DNA from: Caldilineaceae bacterium
Lineage (GTDB): Bacteria > Chloroflexota > Anaerolineae > Caldilineales > Caldilineaceae
DNA length: 64,000 nucleotides
Direction of reading: 5' to 3'
NCBI GenBank assembly: GCA_022823185.1
Contig: JAJDXQ010000043.1
Span: 248,001 to 312,000, forward strand
Shown: one piece after another, positions 17,230 to 24,996 of the stretch
Numbering within the stretch: position 1 is the stretch's first letter
How the letters are laid out: the number at the start of each line of letters is the position of its first letter
Position numbers and translations under genes: made by a program
The notes under the pieces: model-generated
Seen by the model: only the letters and a program-made list of their open reading frames with translations
Told to the model about the DNA's origin: nothing
Databases searched by the model: none

Positions 17230-18465
17230 ATGATCAGAGACGAACGGGTTCAATCATTCCCCCAGACGATACGCCGGCGGGCGTTCTTGACGAACACGGT
17301 ATTTCTGGTCGCGGGCGGGCACTTTGTGCTGGAGCTCTTCCATCAGTACCTGCCGGTCTTCTTTCCGCTGTTCCGCGCTGAGTACGGGCTGAGCTATGGG
17401 CAGATCGGCGTGGTGACGATGGTCGGGACAACGACGATGGCGCTGGCGCAGCCGTTTTTCGGTTATTTCATTGACCGGTGGGATGCGAGGCGCATCACGG
17501 CGCTGAGCGTGGTCTGGCTGGGGCTGATCATGGCTGTGCTGGGCTTCAGCAGCAACTACTGGACTCTGCTTGTGGGGGTGGCGCTGGCCGGGTTTGGCTC
17601 GGCGGCGTTTCACCCGGCGGGGGCATCGGTCGTTACGAAGGCCACTGTTGACGGCAGGAGAGGGCGCGCGGTCTCCTTTTTTGCGGTCGGGGGCAATTTG
17701 GGGTCGGCGGGCTCTCCGCTGTTGCTGGCATTTGGATTAGGGTTGCTGGGCCTGAGGGGGACGGTTGTTCTCCTGCCGCTGGTGTTGATTGCAGCCGTCT
17801 GGCTGGTGGGCGGGCTTGGGAGCGAGAGCCGCGGGGACCGCGAGGCGCACCGGCAGCGGCAGTCGCGGGCGGGGCAGGGCTTTCTGCTGGGGTTGGTCCT
17901 GATCACAGTTTTTGCGATGACGAGAGCGTGGTTCCAGCTCAGCCTGATCACCTATCTGCCGACGCTTCTGGAGGACCGCGGGTATTCGGTCGTGTATGGC
18001 GGACAGATGCTTTTTGTCATGTCGCTGTTGGTCGGGGTGGGCAGCCTGTTTGGCGGCATCCTGTCTGACAGATTTGGGCGCTGGCAGGTGTTGCTGGCCT
18101 GTTTCGCCCTCCTGGGGCCGGCATACTGGTTGTTCATTCACGCGGGCGGCAGCGCGCAGTTCATCTACGCGGCCGCGATTGGGTTTTTGCTGGGCTGCAC
18201 GTACCCGACCACGGTCGTGATCGCGCAGGAGGTATGGCCGCGAGGACTGGCGATGGCATCCGGCTTGGTGATGGGGCTGGGCTGGTGGCCGGGGGGCCTG
18301 GGCGCCACCTTGACCGGATGGCTGGCGGATCAGATGACGCTGGACAGGGCTCTGGAGGGGCTGGTCGTTGCGCCGGTATTGGGGGCTCTGCTGATGGCGG
18401 TCTTTGCGCTGGCGCTGGCAAGGCGCGGGGGCCTGTCAATGGACACGACTCGCGGAATGTCGTAG
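17230..18465 (+). CDS. MFS transporter (fosmidomycin-resistance Fsr-like)
   Basis: 411-residue major facilitator. 'GFGSAAFHPAGASVVTKAT' is the hallmark of the Fsr/fosmidomycin-resistance group, and 'FGYFIDRWDARRI' is the loop motif. About 12 membrane helices. The ATG at 17230 overlaps the stop of a tiny upstream frame (ATGA). The nucleoside hydrolase starts 16 bp after its stop, so the pair may link transport with nucleoside use. Divergent from the kinase-MFS operon. Confidence 0.85.
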   Translation: MIRDERVQSFPQTIRRRAFLTNTVFLVAGGHFVLELFHQYLPVFFPLFRAEYGLSYGQIGVVTMVGTTTMALAQPFFGYFIDRWDARRITALSVVWLGLIMAVLGFSSNYWTLLVGVALAGFGSAAFHPAGASVVTKATVDGRRGRAVSFFAVGGNLGSAGSPLLLAFGLGLLGLRGTVVLLPLVLIAAVWLVGGLGSESRGDREAHRQRQSRAGQGFLLGLVLITVFAMTRAWFQLSLITYLPTLLEDRGYSVVYGGQMLFVMSLLVGVGSLFGGILSDRFGRWQVLLACFALLGPAYWLFIHAGGSAQFIYAAAIGFLLGCTYPTTVVIAQEVWPRGLAMASGLVMGLGWWPGGLGATLTGWLADQMTLDRALEGLVVAPVLGALLMAVFALALARRGGLSMDTTRGMS

Positions 18466-18481
18466 CAACAGGAGTGTCAGG

Positions 18482-19441
18482 ATGTCAGAATCGCTGCCTG
18501 TATTGATGGATGTGGACACCGGCGGCGACGACGCGCTGGCGCTGCTGCTGGCGATGGCGTCGCCGCTACTGGATGTACGGGGCATTACATGTGTGGCCGG
18601 AAACTGTTCGCTGGAGAAGGTTGTCAGGAACACGCTTGCGCTGCTGGACGCGATCGGCGCGGGGACGACACCGGTGGCGGCAGGGATGGACCGGCCGATG
18701 GTGGCTCCGGGGCTGCCTGCCCCCGCGCTGCATGGCAGCGATGGGATGGGCGATCTGGGGCTGCCGGCGCCGCGGAGAAAAACGGTGGAAGCCCATGCGG
18801 TTGAATTCCTGCGGAAGTCGCTTTCGGAGGCTTCCGAGCCGATGACTCTGATCTGTCTTGCGCCGCTGACCAATATTTCGATGCTGCTGCGGATGTATCC
18901 GCGGATTGGTGAGAAGATCAGACGGCTCTATGTGATGGGGGGCACGTACGCGGCGCCGGGGAATACGACGGCCGCGGCGGAGTTCAACGTTCGGTACGAT
19001 CCGGAGGCGGCTGCCGTTGTTCTGCAGAGCGGGCTGCCGGTAACGCTGTATCCGCTGGATCCGTTCATCCAGGTGGGGTATACGCGGGAAGAGGCGAGGG
19101 CGCTGTCGAGAGCGGAGGGGGCAGGCGCGCGGATTGCAGGCGGTATTGGGTTGCATTATTGCCGTTTTTTTGGGGCGGACTTTTCGCTGATCGGGGACGC
19201 GGGGACGGTTGCCGCGGTGATCGATCCGGAGGGAGCGACGGTGGAGCGCCGGTCGATGCATGTGGAGCTGGCGGGGGGCGCGACGCGGGGGGCAACGGTC
19301 TTTGACCGGCGCATCGCGATGCAGCGCGAGGATGAAGCTGACGGATGGGCGACGCTCGATGTTATCACAGGTGTGGACGCGGCCCGCTACCGGCGCTTGA
19401 TGGCGACCGCCTTGGGGGCGGAGGGGGCTTTGGCGGATTAA
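18482..19441 (+). CDS. Inosine-uridine-preferring nucleoside hydrolase family protein
   Basis: Cleaves the N-glycosidic bond of ribonucleosides, giving ribose and free base. The Ca-binding motif is D10-V-D12-T-G-G-D16-D17, with the conserved 'LAPLTNI' (about 125), 'MGGTYAAPGNTTAAAEFNVRYDPEAA' and a C-terminal 'DVITGVD'. 319 residues, normal for the family. ATG 18482 follows CAGGAG. A strong Rho-independent terminator follows at 19561. Base preference cannot be read from sequence. Confidence 0.92.
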   Translation: MSESLPVLMDVDTGGDDALALLLAMASPLLDVRGITCVAGNCSLEKVVRNTLALLDAIGAGTTPVAAGMDRPMVAPGLPAPALHGSDGMGDLGLPAPRRKTVEAHAVEFLRKSLSEASEPMTLICLAPLTNISMLLRMYPRIGEKIRRLYVMGGTYAAPGNTTAAAEFNVRYDPEAAAVVLQSGLPVTLYPLDPFIQVGYTREEARALSRAEGAGARIAGGIGLHYCRFFGADFSLIGDAGTVAAVIDPEGATVERRSMHVELAGGATRGATVFDRRIAMQREDEADGWATLDVITGVDAARYRRLMATALGAEGALAD

Positions 19442-19796
19442 GGCAGTGCGGCATTGGCCTTAGCTGGTCGTTTTGAAGCCAGGAGCTGGTCGGGCCAGAG
19501 ACGGATCCCTGTGGATTTGGCTCTGCTTAGGGAGAAACACGCATATTCGTTTCGCCGCTTACGGGGGGCGCCCTTACGGTTCGGGGCGGCCCCCGTTTTT
19601 TTTTTGAACAGGAAGGGGTACGTGCTGGGGGGGAAGGGCCGGGGAACTGCGGGGAAAGGCAGGGGAACGGCAGAGGCGGAGCGGAATCATTGGGTTGTTG
19701 CTGGAGGGGGTTGGATTGGGTTTTGCAGGTGGGGGGCAGTGAAGCGAGAAAGTTGGGGCGTTCTGGGTGATGCAGAACAGAGGGGACCGCTGGCTT
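19442..19796. other. Gene-free stretch between convergent genes
   Basis: Contains the terminator at 19561 and a short G-rich patch (19620-19680) with the phrase CGGGGAACTGCGGGG, which also occurs in the tail of the MFS gene near 14865. Confidence 0.6.
19561..19605 (+). terminator. Strong Rho-independent terminator after the nucleoside hydrolase
   Basis: Stem of ACGGGGG (19561-19567) with CCCCCGT (19590-19596), one G-G mismatch, then CGCCC with GGGCG, a 10-nt loop, and ten T residues at 19596-19605. Works on the plus strand only. Confidence 0.93.
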
Positions 19797-20702
19797 TCAG
19801 GACAGGAGAGATTCTGCATTGGCGCTGAAGATTTTTTGGCGCGCTTGCGGGGGTAGTTGCAGGTTGTTGAGCAGTGATTGCATGCGGTCGTCGAAGTGGT
19901 CGCGGCCGAAGAGGAGGCGGTCCTGGAACTCGAGCAGGAAGGGCTCGGCGGAGGGTCCGGTGTGAGGGGAGAAAGGGGGTTGTTCGAGCTGGCTGAAATC
20001 GCGTGTCAGCGCGGTGTAGGCGGAACCGGCGGAGAGGTCTGCGTAGAGGTTGGGATAGGCGCGGAAGAGGTCGAACAGTCTGCCACCGGGCAGGACCGGG
20101 CCTTTGGGGTAGCCGACTCTGTCGAACTGGTCGTCGCCGGAGATATGGGCCCAGAAACCGGGGGCGTGGCCGATAAAGATGGTGTCAGGGCAGGCCTGCA
20201 GAGCCCGCTCGAAGGAGTCGATGCTGCCGCCGTACCACCAGTCGGTGCGGGGATAACTGTGGCCTGTGGGGATGGGATAGTCGATATGGAAGGTGATTGG
20301 CAGTCCTTTTTCGCCGCAGAAACGGAAGAGCCGCAGGGCATCGGGATTGTCGTAGAGCATTCGCAGCTTGATTTCGCCGCAGACCTGGACGCCGTGAATC
20401 TCGATGGCTGCATGGAGCTGGTCGATGGCTTCGGGGCGGCGGGGGTCGGGGGCATAGCCGAGTATGAAGCGGTCGGGGGCGGCCTGTTTGTAGCGCAGGC
20501 AGGATTCAAAGGGGACGGGGTAGGCGCTGCCGCTGCCGAAGTGCATGGCTGGGTAGTAGCTGGCCGGATTGTACTCGTCGGGCGGGCATTCCCAGGTGAG
20601 GAGCCAGGTCTTGTCGATGCCGAAGCGATCCATGTTGGCGAGGAATTTGGGCAGATCGTGTCCGAGCCAGTCGGGGTGGTTGTGGGCGTCGATGATGGTC
20701 AC
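19797..20702 (-). CDS. Amidohydrolase-2 family metal-dependent hydrolase
   Basis: 301-residue TIM-barrel hydrolase of the amidohydro_2 group. H7 and H9 ('DAHNH') are metal ligands; further candidates are the His in 'ITFHIDYP', 'FIGHAPGFW' and the Asp in 'LLFGRDHFDD'. It probably acts on a sugar lactone, cyclic acid or decarboxylation substrate. The start is GTG at 20702. An 87-bp copy of its first 29 codons lies 1 kb upstream at 21644-21730, where it begins with ATG, so the present start may be secondary. Confidence 0.83.
   Translation of the reverse strand: MTIIDAHNHPDWLGHDLPKFLANMDRFGIDKTWLLTWECPPDEYNPASYYPAMHFGSGSAYPVPFESCLRYKQAAPDRFILGYAPDPRRPEAIDQLHAAIEIHGVQVCGEIKLRMLYDNPDALRLFRFCGEKGLPITFHIDYPIPTGHSYPRTDWWYGGSIDSFERALQACPDTIFIGHAPGFWAHISGDDQFDRVGYPKGPVLPGGRLFDLFRAYPNLYADLSAGSAYTALTRDFSQLEQPPFSPHTGPSAEPFLLEFQDRLLFGRDHFDDRMQSLLNNLQLPPQARQKIFSANAESLLS
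20615..20701. repeat. 87-bp direct repeat, copy A (inside the hydrolase 5' end)
   Basis: Identical to 21644-21730 at 84 of 87 positions and in the same orientation. It flanks the brnTA block together with copy B. Confidence 0.93.
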
Positions 20703-21073
20703 AGGTGGTTATTCCCGTCAAAGGGGACATTCGACAGCCGCGGATCTGGCTGGCGCCGCGTGTCTTGCGGCGGGTAAGAGTATCGTTGCGGGCACAGGAG
20801 GCTCGTCAGGAAAGCAATTGCTTTCACAATAAGTTGCCGAAAAAGCGGTGCAAACAGGAATGCCGGACAAGATGGGAATTCGGCCTCAAATCGTACCTGT
20901 CCAGTCATCGTCGGACCTGGCACTGCGGAGCTAAACAGCGACCGAAAGCGGGTAGCAACCATGGGCCGGGCGTCAGTTTCAAGCACCTTTGTCACCGATT
21001 CAGAAGGAGGAGGACTGGTTTTGTACTTCGCGGGCGCATGATTCAGTCATGGGGCGAGGGAAGGAATTCGACT
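20703..21073. other. Gene-free stretch within the repeat-flanked insert
   Basis: About 370 bp with no supported gene and no recognised terminal inverted repeat or promoter. Confidence 0.6.
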
Positions 21074-21400
21074 CTAAGAGCGAGAAAACGCTCGTCGGAG
21101 TTCGTCGTTTACTACCTGTTCCCAGTCGGGCCCGATGCTGCGAATGCGCTCGGCGAGATCGGCATCCAGAGGAATGGGAAGCATGACCTTTTTGCCTATT
21201 CGCTTCTTTCTCTGCGTGTCCTGATAACGTTCAACAATAGTCGGAACTACCTCACTGGCGGGACGCGCCTTGTCAAACCACGCTTCATTCAGTTCCAGAG
21301 TATCGGGATCAGCTTCGATGCCCGCTTCGATGGCGGCGTCCTCCCCGTATTCTACTGCGGTTTCTTCAAATGACTTTCCTTTGACTTCATCACTTTTCAT
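21074..21400 (-). CDS. brnA: BrnA-family antitoxin
   Basis: 108-residue BrnA-like antitoxin. The segments 'DTLELNEAWFDKARPASEVVP' (around 47-67), 'KKVMLPIPLDADLAERIRSIG' and 'WEQVVNDELRRAF' match BrnA, which has an N-terminal toxin-binding part and a C-terminal ribbon-helix-helix DNA-binding domain. The ATG at 21400 overlaps the brnT stop by 11 bases, the normal coupling. The partner toxin is broken, so BrnA may persist as an orphan antitoxin or repressor. Confidence 0.85.
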   Translation of the reverse strand: MKSDEVKGKSFEETAVEYGEDAAIEAGIEADPDTLELNEAWFDKARPASEVVPTIVERYQDTQRKKRIGKKVMLPIPLDADLAERIRSIGPDWEQVVNDELRRAFSRS

Positions 21401-21517
21401 AGCTTCTTTCCTCTCGAGAGTTGGCTTTGCGCAGGCTGATGACACGGATATCCGCTCCGCGCCAGGTGAAGACAACGATTTGTAGGCGCGTGCCCATTCG
21501 TCCCATTCATAGCCCAT
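21390..21517 (-). pseudogene. brnT: brnT toxin remnant with internal deletion
   Basis: BrnT is a ribonuclease toxin of about 90 residues. Here the beginning MGYEWDE (from ATG 21517) is read in one frame, and the BrnT C-terminus 'RLQIVVFTWRGADIRVISLRKANSREER' in another, ending at 21390. The middle (about 50 residues, including the KHGV region) is missing. The repeated GAATGGG at the join suggests deletion by microhomology. The MGYEWDE assignment and the deletion model are inferred; the C-terminal match is clear. Confidence 0.75.
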
Positions 21518-21523
21518 ACGTTC

Positions 21524-21552
21524 ATTGTAGCTGCATTGGGTGAGCGCGGCAA
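21524..21552 (-). promoter_or_regulatory. Sigma-70 promoter of brnTA, leaderless start
   Basis: Minus strand TTGCCG (21552-21547), 17-bp spacer, TACAAT (21529-21524). The expected transcription start, seven bases on, coincides with the ATG at 21517, so the message would be leaderless. Confidence 0.6.
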
Positions 21553-21605
21553 CTTGATCGTAGAGCGGGGTGCTGTCCGGATTCGTGGGTGAACTCGTAA
21601 GGGCG

Positions 21606-21731
21606 CTATGGGGTACGTGCACTGGACAAATGACAAGGGAGTCCGATGCCGAGGCGGTCCATGTTGGCGAGAAATTTGGGCAGATCGTGTCCGAGCCAGT
21701 CGGGGTGGTTGTGGGCGTCGATGATGGTCAT
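21606..21731 (-). pseudogene. 5' fragment of the amidohydrolase gene
   Basis: Starts with ATG at 21731 and encodes the same first 29 residues as the hydrolase at 20702 except F27 to L, then unrelated codons to a TAG at 21606. The ATG overlaps the stop of the Yip1-like gene (ATGA), as expected of an original operon. It is a scar of insertion or duplication. Confidence 0.85.
21644..21730. repeat. 87-bp direct repeat, copy B
   Basis: Partner of 20615-20701. Of the three differences, two are silent in the hydrolase frame, which fits divergence under selection rather than decay after a local copy. Confidence 0.93.
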
Positions 21732-22390
21732 GCGATAGCTCTCAGGACCGAAAGAATTGCGCCGAGGGCAAAAATTACAAGGCAAGCAGCCAGGAAGAGT
21801 CCAGCGAGGAGCGGGGCGGCAACGACGATGATGGCCCTGCCTTCAGTCAGGCTGTATTCTACCTTTGTTGCATAGTAGGCGAGGACGAGCTGGTAGATTG
21901 CCAGGATAGCGCTGACACAGCCTCCAAGCACAGGTATGAATCCGAGGATGGAGGTGCCGATCATGATAGGGGCGGCAAAGGTGGAATAGAGATAGGTATA
22001 GCGCCCGAACTGTCCACTCCCACCCAGAATCCTTGCGATCAGGTGGTAGATGCCCACTCCGATGAGGAAGCTGACGGGGCCGAGTATTATGTAGGCGAAG
22101 CTGAATGCCGTTCCTCCGGCATCGCCGGGTACGTCAATAGGGCCGAAGTCGCTTTGCATGTCAGGAGGAAGCAGGTCCATGAACTGTTCAAACCCGCCCA
22201 TTGTTGACGAGAATAAGCTGGATCGGAGCGCATTGAGCAAAGCGGCGATAACCGAAGCAGCAATGATCCATGTCAGCGCGGTCGACAACGTCGCGGAGGG
22301 ATTCTGCCGTTCGGCGGCGAAGAAATCCTCGCCGGGCTTGGTCAGGGCATTCACCCACGTTCGAAAGATGAGTTGGATGTCCACGGGCAT
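21728..22390 (-). CDS. Yip1-domain integral membrane protein
   Basis: 220-residue protein with about five hydrophobic helices, in a Yip1-like arrangement: a cytoplasmic N-terminus ('IFRTWVNALTKPGEDFFAAERQNPS'), then helices around 34-55, 95-115, 135-160, 165-185 and 195-218. Function unknown. The start at ATG 22390 matches the usual beginning of these proteins; an upstream in-frame start would add about 18 residues. It ends by overlapping the ATG of the hydrolase fragment. Confidence 0.72.
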   Translation of the reverse strand: MPVDIQLIFRTWVNALTKPGEDFFAAERQNPSATLSTALTWIIAASVIAALLNALRSSLFSSTMGGFEQFMDLLPPDMQSDFGPIDVPGDAGGTAFSFAYIILGPVSFLIGVGIYHLIARILGGSGQFGRYTYLYSTFAAPIMIGTSILGFIPVLGGCVSAILAIYQLVLAYYATKVEYSLTEGRAIIVVAAPLLAGLFLAACLVIFALGAILSVLRAIA

Positions 22391-22578
22391 TTCCTTTGAC
22401 AGTAGAGCGCTGCAGCTGGAAATCTCGCAGCTGGCGCGGGTCAACTCCCAGCCTGCAGGCTAACGCGATTGGCGATGCGGGAATTAGCTTACTACAGCCT
22501 GGCAAGTTGCAGGAAGCAGGGAATTGGGAGAGGATCGGAGGGAGAGAACCGGAGCCAGGAAATCAGATTGGAGAGACT

Positions 22579-23394
22579 ATGTCTGTAAGAGTAGACGAAT
22601 CCGGGCGGAGATGGGTGCGGGCGGAGGTAGAGACGCCGGGCACTGTGGAAGAGGTGTGGGAGGCGATCAGCACAGACGCCGGACTTTCATCGTGGTTTAC
22701 ACGATCGGAGTTTGAGAAGGGAGCGGACGGGCAGCCGTCGCGGCTCCTGATCGATTTTGGGATGGGGATGGATTCGGCTGCGACGATCACGGCGTGGAAC
22801 CCGCCGCGTGGTTTTGCGGTAACGAGCGATGAGTTCATACCGGGAGGGCCTGAGGTCGCAACGGTATGGAGCATCGTGGAGGGGGAAGGGGAGACGTGCG
22901 TTGTGCGCGTTGAGCACAGTCTATTCGACGACAGCGACACATACGATAGCCACATTGAGGCGACAGAGGCGGGCTGGCCCGCGTTCTTTCGCATCTTGCA
23001 ACTCTTTATGACCCGTTATCGGAGTCAGCCGAGCGCGCTGCTGGAGTGGTTGGGTTCAGTCGGCGCCGATTCCGGGGCGTGGGAGAAGCTGGCTGGCGCG
23101 CTCGGCTTTTCCGGGAAGGCGCCGGGAGAGCGGTTCGAGGCGGCTGGAGGGAGGATGAAGTTTGGCGGCGAGGTAAACGCCGTGCCTGACGATACGGAAG
23201 TTATTTTGCACATTGACGAACCGACCGGCGGCGCAGTGCATCTGTTTGTGTGGCCGGTTGACGGGCAGGTACTGTTGTCGGTCAGGTTTTATTTGTACGG
23301 GGCGGATGCGGCGGAGGTCGTTGCGCGTGAGGAGCCGCGTTGGCGCAGGTGGATGGAGGAACTGTTTCCTGGCGCAACGGACGGTGACAGCTAG
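22579..23394 (+). CDS. SRPBCC / AHSA1-domain protein
   Basis: 271 residues. The first 150 form an SRPBCC (START-like) domain: 'TPGTVEEVWEAISTDAGLSSWF' and the 'GGPEVATVWSIVEGEGETCVVRVEHSLF' strand pattern. The second half looks like another, more divergent copy or a distinct beta domain ('VILHIDEPTGGAVHLFVWPV'). ATG 22579 follows GGAGAG. AHSA1 proteins bind hydrophobic ligands or Hsp90-like partners; no ligand can be assigned. Divergent from the Yip1 gene. Confidence 0.8.
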   Translation: MSVRVDESGRRWVRAEVETPGTVEEVWEAISTDAGLSSWFTRSEFEKGADGQPSRLLIDFGMGMDSAATITAWNPPRGFAVTSDEFIPGGPEVATVWSIVEGEGETCVVRVEHSLFDDSDTYDSHIEATEAGWPAFFRILQLFMTRYRSQPSALLEWLGSVGADSGAWEKLAGALGFSGKAPGERFEAAGGRMKFGGEVNAVPDDTEVILHIDEPTGGAVHLFVWPVDGQVLLSVRFYLYGADAAEVVAREEPRWRRWMEELFPGATDGDS

Positions 23395-23567
23395 ACGGCA
23401 GAAAGGCCAAATAGCAGCGAATCTCGGCTGCGGGAGGTTCGCGGCCGTACAAGGATAGAGGCCTTCTTGATCCCTGGGTCCGCGTTTCAGGTTCGGACGC
23501 GCACAGCGGCCGCCATTACAGGGGCGATGGTCTGATGGGGCGGCGCGTTCTCAGCTTGTCGGGTCCT

Positions 23568-24026
23568 CTACCTCGGCCTGGGTCCGGCCCTGGGAGGAAG
23601 GATGGACTCTTCGGGGATTCTCCAAAGCAGGGGCGAGGTAATCTCGACGCTGTTGTTGGAGGGATCGCGGAAGTAAAGCGAGCGGCACCCCTCCCAGTGG
23701 ATTTCCTTCTCGATTTCGACTCCGTGTTCGACCAGGTGTTCCTTCCATTGATCGATTTCGCTCAGGGGCACGGCAAAGGCCAGGTGCCCGGGTCCGGTCG
23801 CGCCGTGGACGGGCGCATCATTGGCGCCGCCGGCAGAAACTGCGGTTGCCTTGGCGTTGAAGAGGAGCACCATTCGCTGGCCGCATCGCAGGAAGACGTG
23901 GCGGCCGTCGAGTTTCGAGTACAGGGTGAGTCCGAGTATTCGCGTGTAGAACTGTTCAGCGGCCGAAAGGTCCTGTACGTAGAGGGCTGATTCAAGCACT
24001 TCTGAAACGGACATCGATGGGGTCAT
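23568..24026 (-). CDS. VOC-family (glyoxalase/dioxygenase-like) protein
   Basis: 152 residues with one pair of beta-alpha-beta-beta-beta modules. Begins 'VLESALYVQDLSAAEQFYTRILGLTL', with Glu at the usual first metal position; later ligands are H in 'GHLAFAV' and E in 'NNSVEI'. Such proteins are glyoxalases, resistance proteins or isomerases; which one is not clear. Alternative start at M5 (24014). Stands between unrelated genes on the same strand. Confidence 0.82.
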   Translation of the reverse strand: MTPSMSVSEVLESALYVQDLSAAEQFYTRILGLTLYSKLDGRHVFLRCGQRMVLLFNAKATAVSAGGANDAPVHGATGPGHLAFAVPLSEIDQWKEHLVEHGVEIEKEIHWEGCRSLYFRDPSNNSVEITSPLLWRIPEESILPPRAGPRPR

Positions 24027-24159
24027 GGCGCGTTTCCCTGCTTTCCCTGGTGTAGGCGTTCGGTCGGCAGTTTGTTGGCGGCAGCAAACGGGCGATCAGG
24101 ATGGCTGTGCAATCTTCCAGTAAGGGTTGTCAGAACAGCGAGTCTTTCGATGTCCGAAG

Positions 24160-24996
24160 TCAATTAAGCCTTTGCAGTTTCTCCTGCAGGAAGCGAACGC
24201 AGCCGGGCACTTGCGCCGGGGTGAGGCTGTGGAGCACGAGGGCGCCGGTGTAGCCGCTTTGGCGGAGGAGGCGCAGGTAGTAGTCGTAATCGAGCAGGCC
24301 GGCGCCGGCGGCTTCGTGTCCCGCTTCGCCGTCGCGGCTGAGGTCTTTGGCGTGGGCGAGGGCGATGCGGTCGCCAAGCAGATGGAAGGCTTCGTCGAGG
24401 ATTTCGCGCTGGCGATGAATGGTCCCTGCTGGAAAGACGTTGGCGCCGTCCATGACGATTGTGAGCCTGTCGGAGCGCATGGTGTCCAACAGTTTGCGGG
24501 CCTTGGCGGGAGAGCTGACGACGTTTGACACTTCGGGTTCGATGCCGAGACGGACGTCGTGTTCTTCGGCGAGGGCGAGCGCTTGTTCCATGGCGGCCAG
24601 GAGATCGGACCAGGCCTCGGGCGAGCTGTTTTGGGGGTGATCCTGCCACATGTTATGCGGGTTGCGGGTGCCGGTGCAGAGTGTGAGGAGGTCTGTTCCG
24701 AGCTCGGCGGCGTGCGAGGCGAGGAGGGCGAGGCGGCTGATGCCGTGGGCGCGGGCGGCCGGGTCCGGATGGATCATGTTGTAGGTGGCGGAGAGGGAGT
24801 CGACGTTGATGTTGCGGGCGTCGATTTCCTGGCGGGCTTTGCGGCAGGCGGCGGCATTCAGGCCGTCGGGCATGTCGGCGCGCCCCATGGAGCTGATGTT
24901 CAGCTGGATGCGGCGGATGCCGTGTTGGGTGACTGCGTCGAGGACGCCTGCCAACGAAGGTGCTTCGAAGGTACGCGCGAAGATCCCGATTTCCAT
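24160..24996 (-). CDS. Sugar phosphate isomerase/epimerase (xylose isomerase-like TIM barrel)
   Basis: 278-residue AP endonuclease-2-type TIM barrel. Expected metal residues lie in 'RLGIEPEVSN' (Glu), 'TIVMDGANVF' (Asp), 'ALAHAKDLS' (His/Asp) and 'TGALVLHS'. ATG 24996 follows AAGGAGGAG, which is inside the upstream gene; the start directly follows the stop of the Gfo/Idh gene (TGA-ATG), so they are strictly co-translated. It likely interconverts an intermediate oxidised by its partner. Substrate unknown. Confidence 0.85.
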   Translation of the reverse strand: MEIGIFARTFEAPSLAGVLDAVTQHGIRRIQLNISSMGRADMPDGLNAAACRKARQEIDARNINVDSLSATYNMIHPDPAARAHGISRLALLASHAAELGTDLLTLCTGTRNPHNMWQDHPQNSSPEAWSDLLAAMEQALALAEEHDVRLGIEPEVSNVVSSPAKARKLLDTMRSDRLTIVMDGANVFPAGTIHRQREILDEAFHLLGDRIALAHAKDLSRDGEAGHEAAGAGLLDYDYYLRLLRQSGYTGALVLHSLTPAQVPGCVRFLQEKLQRLN

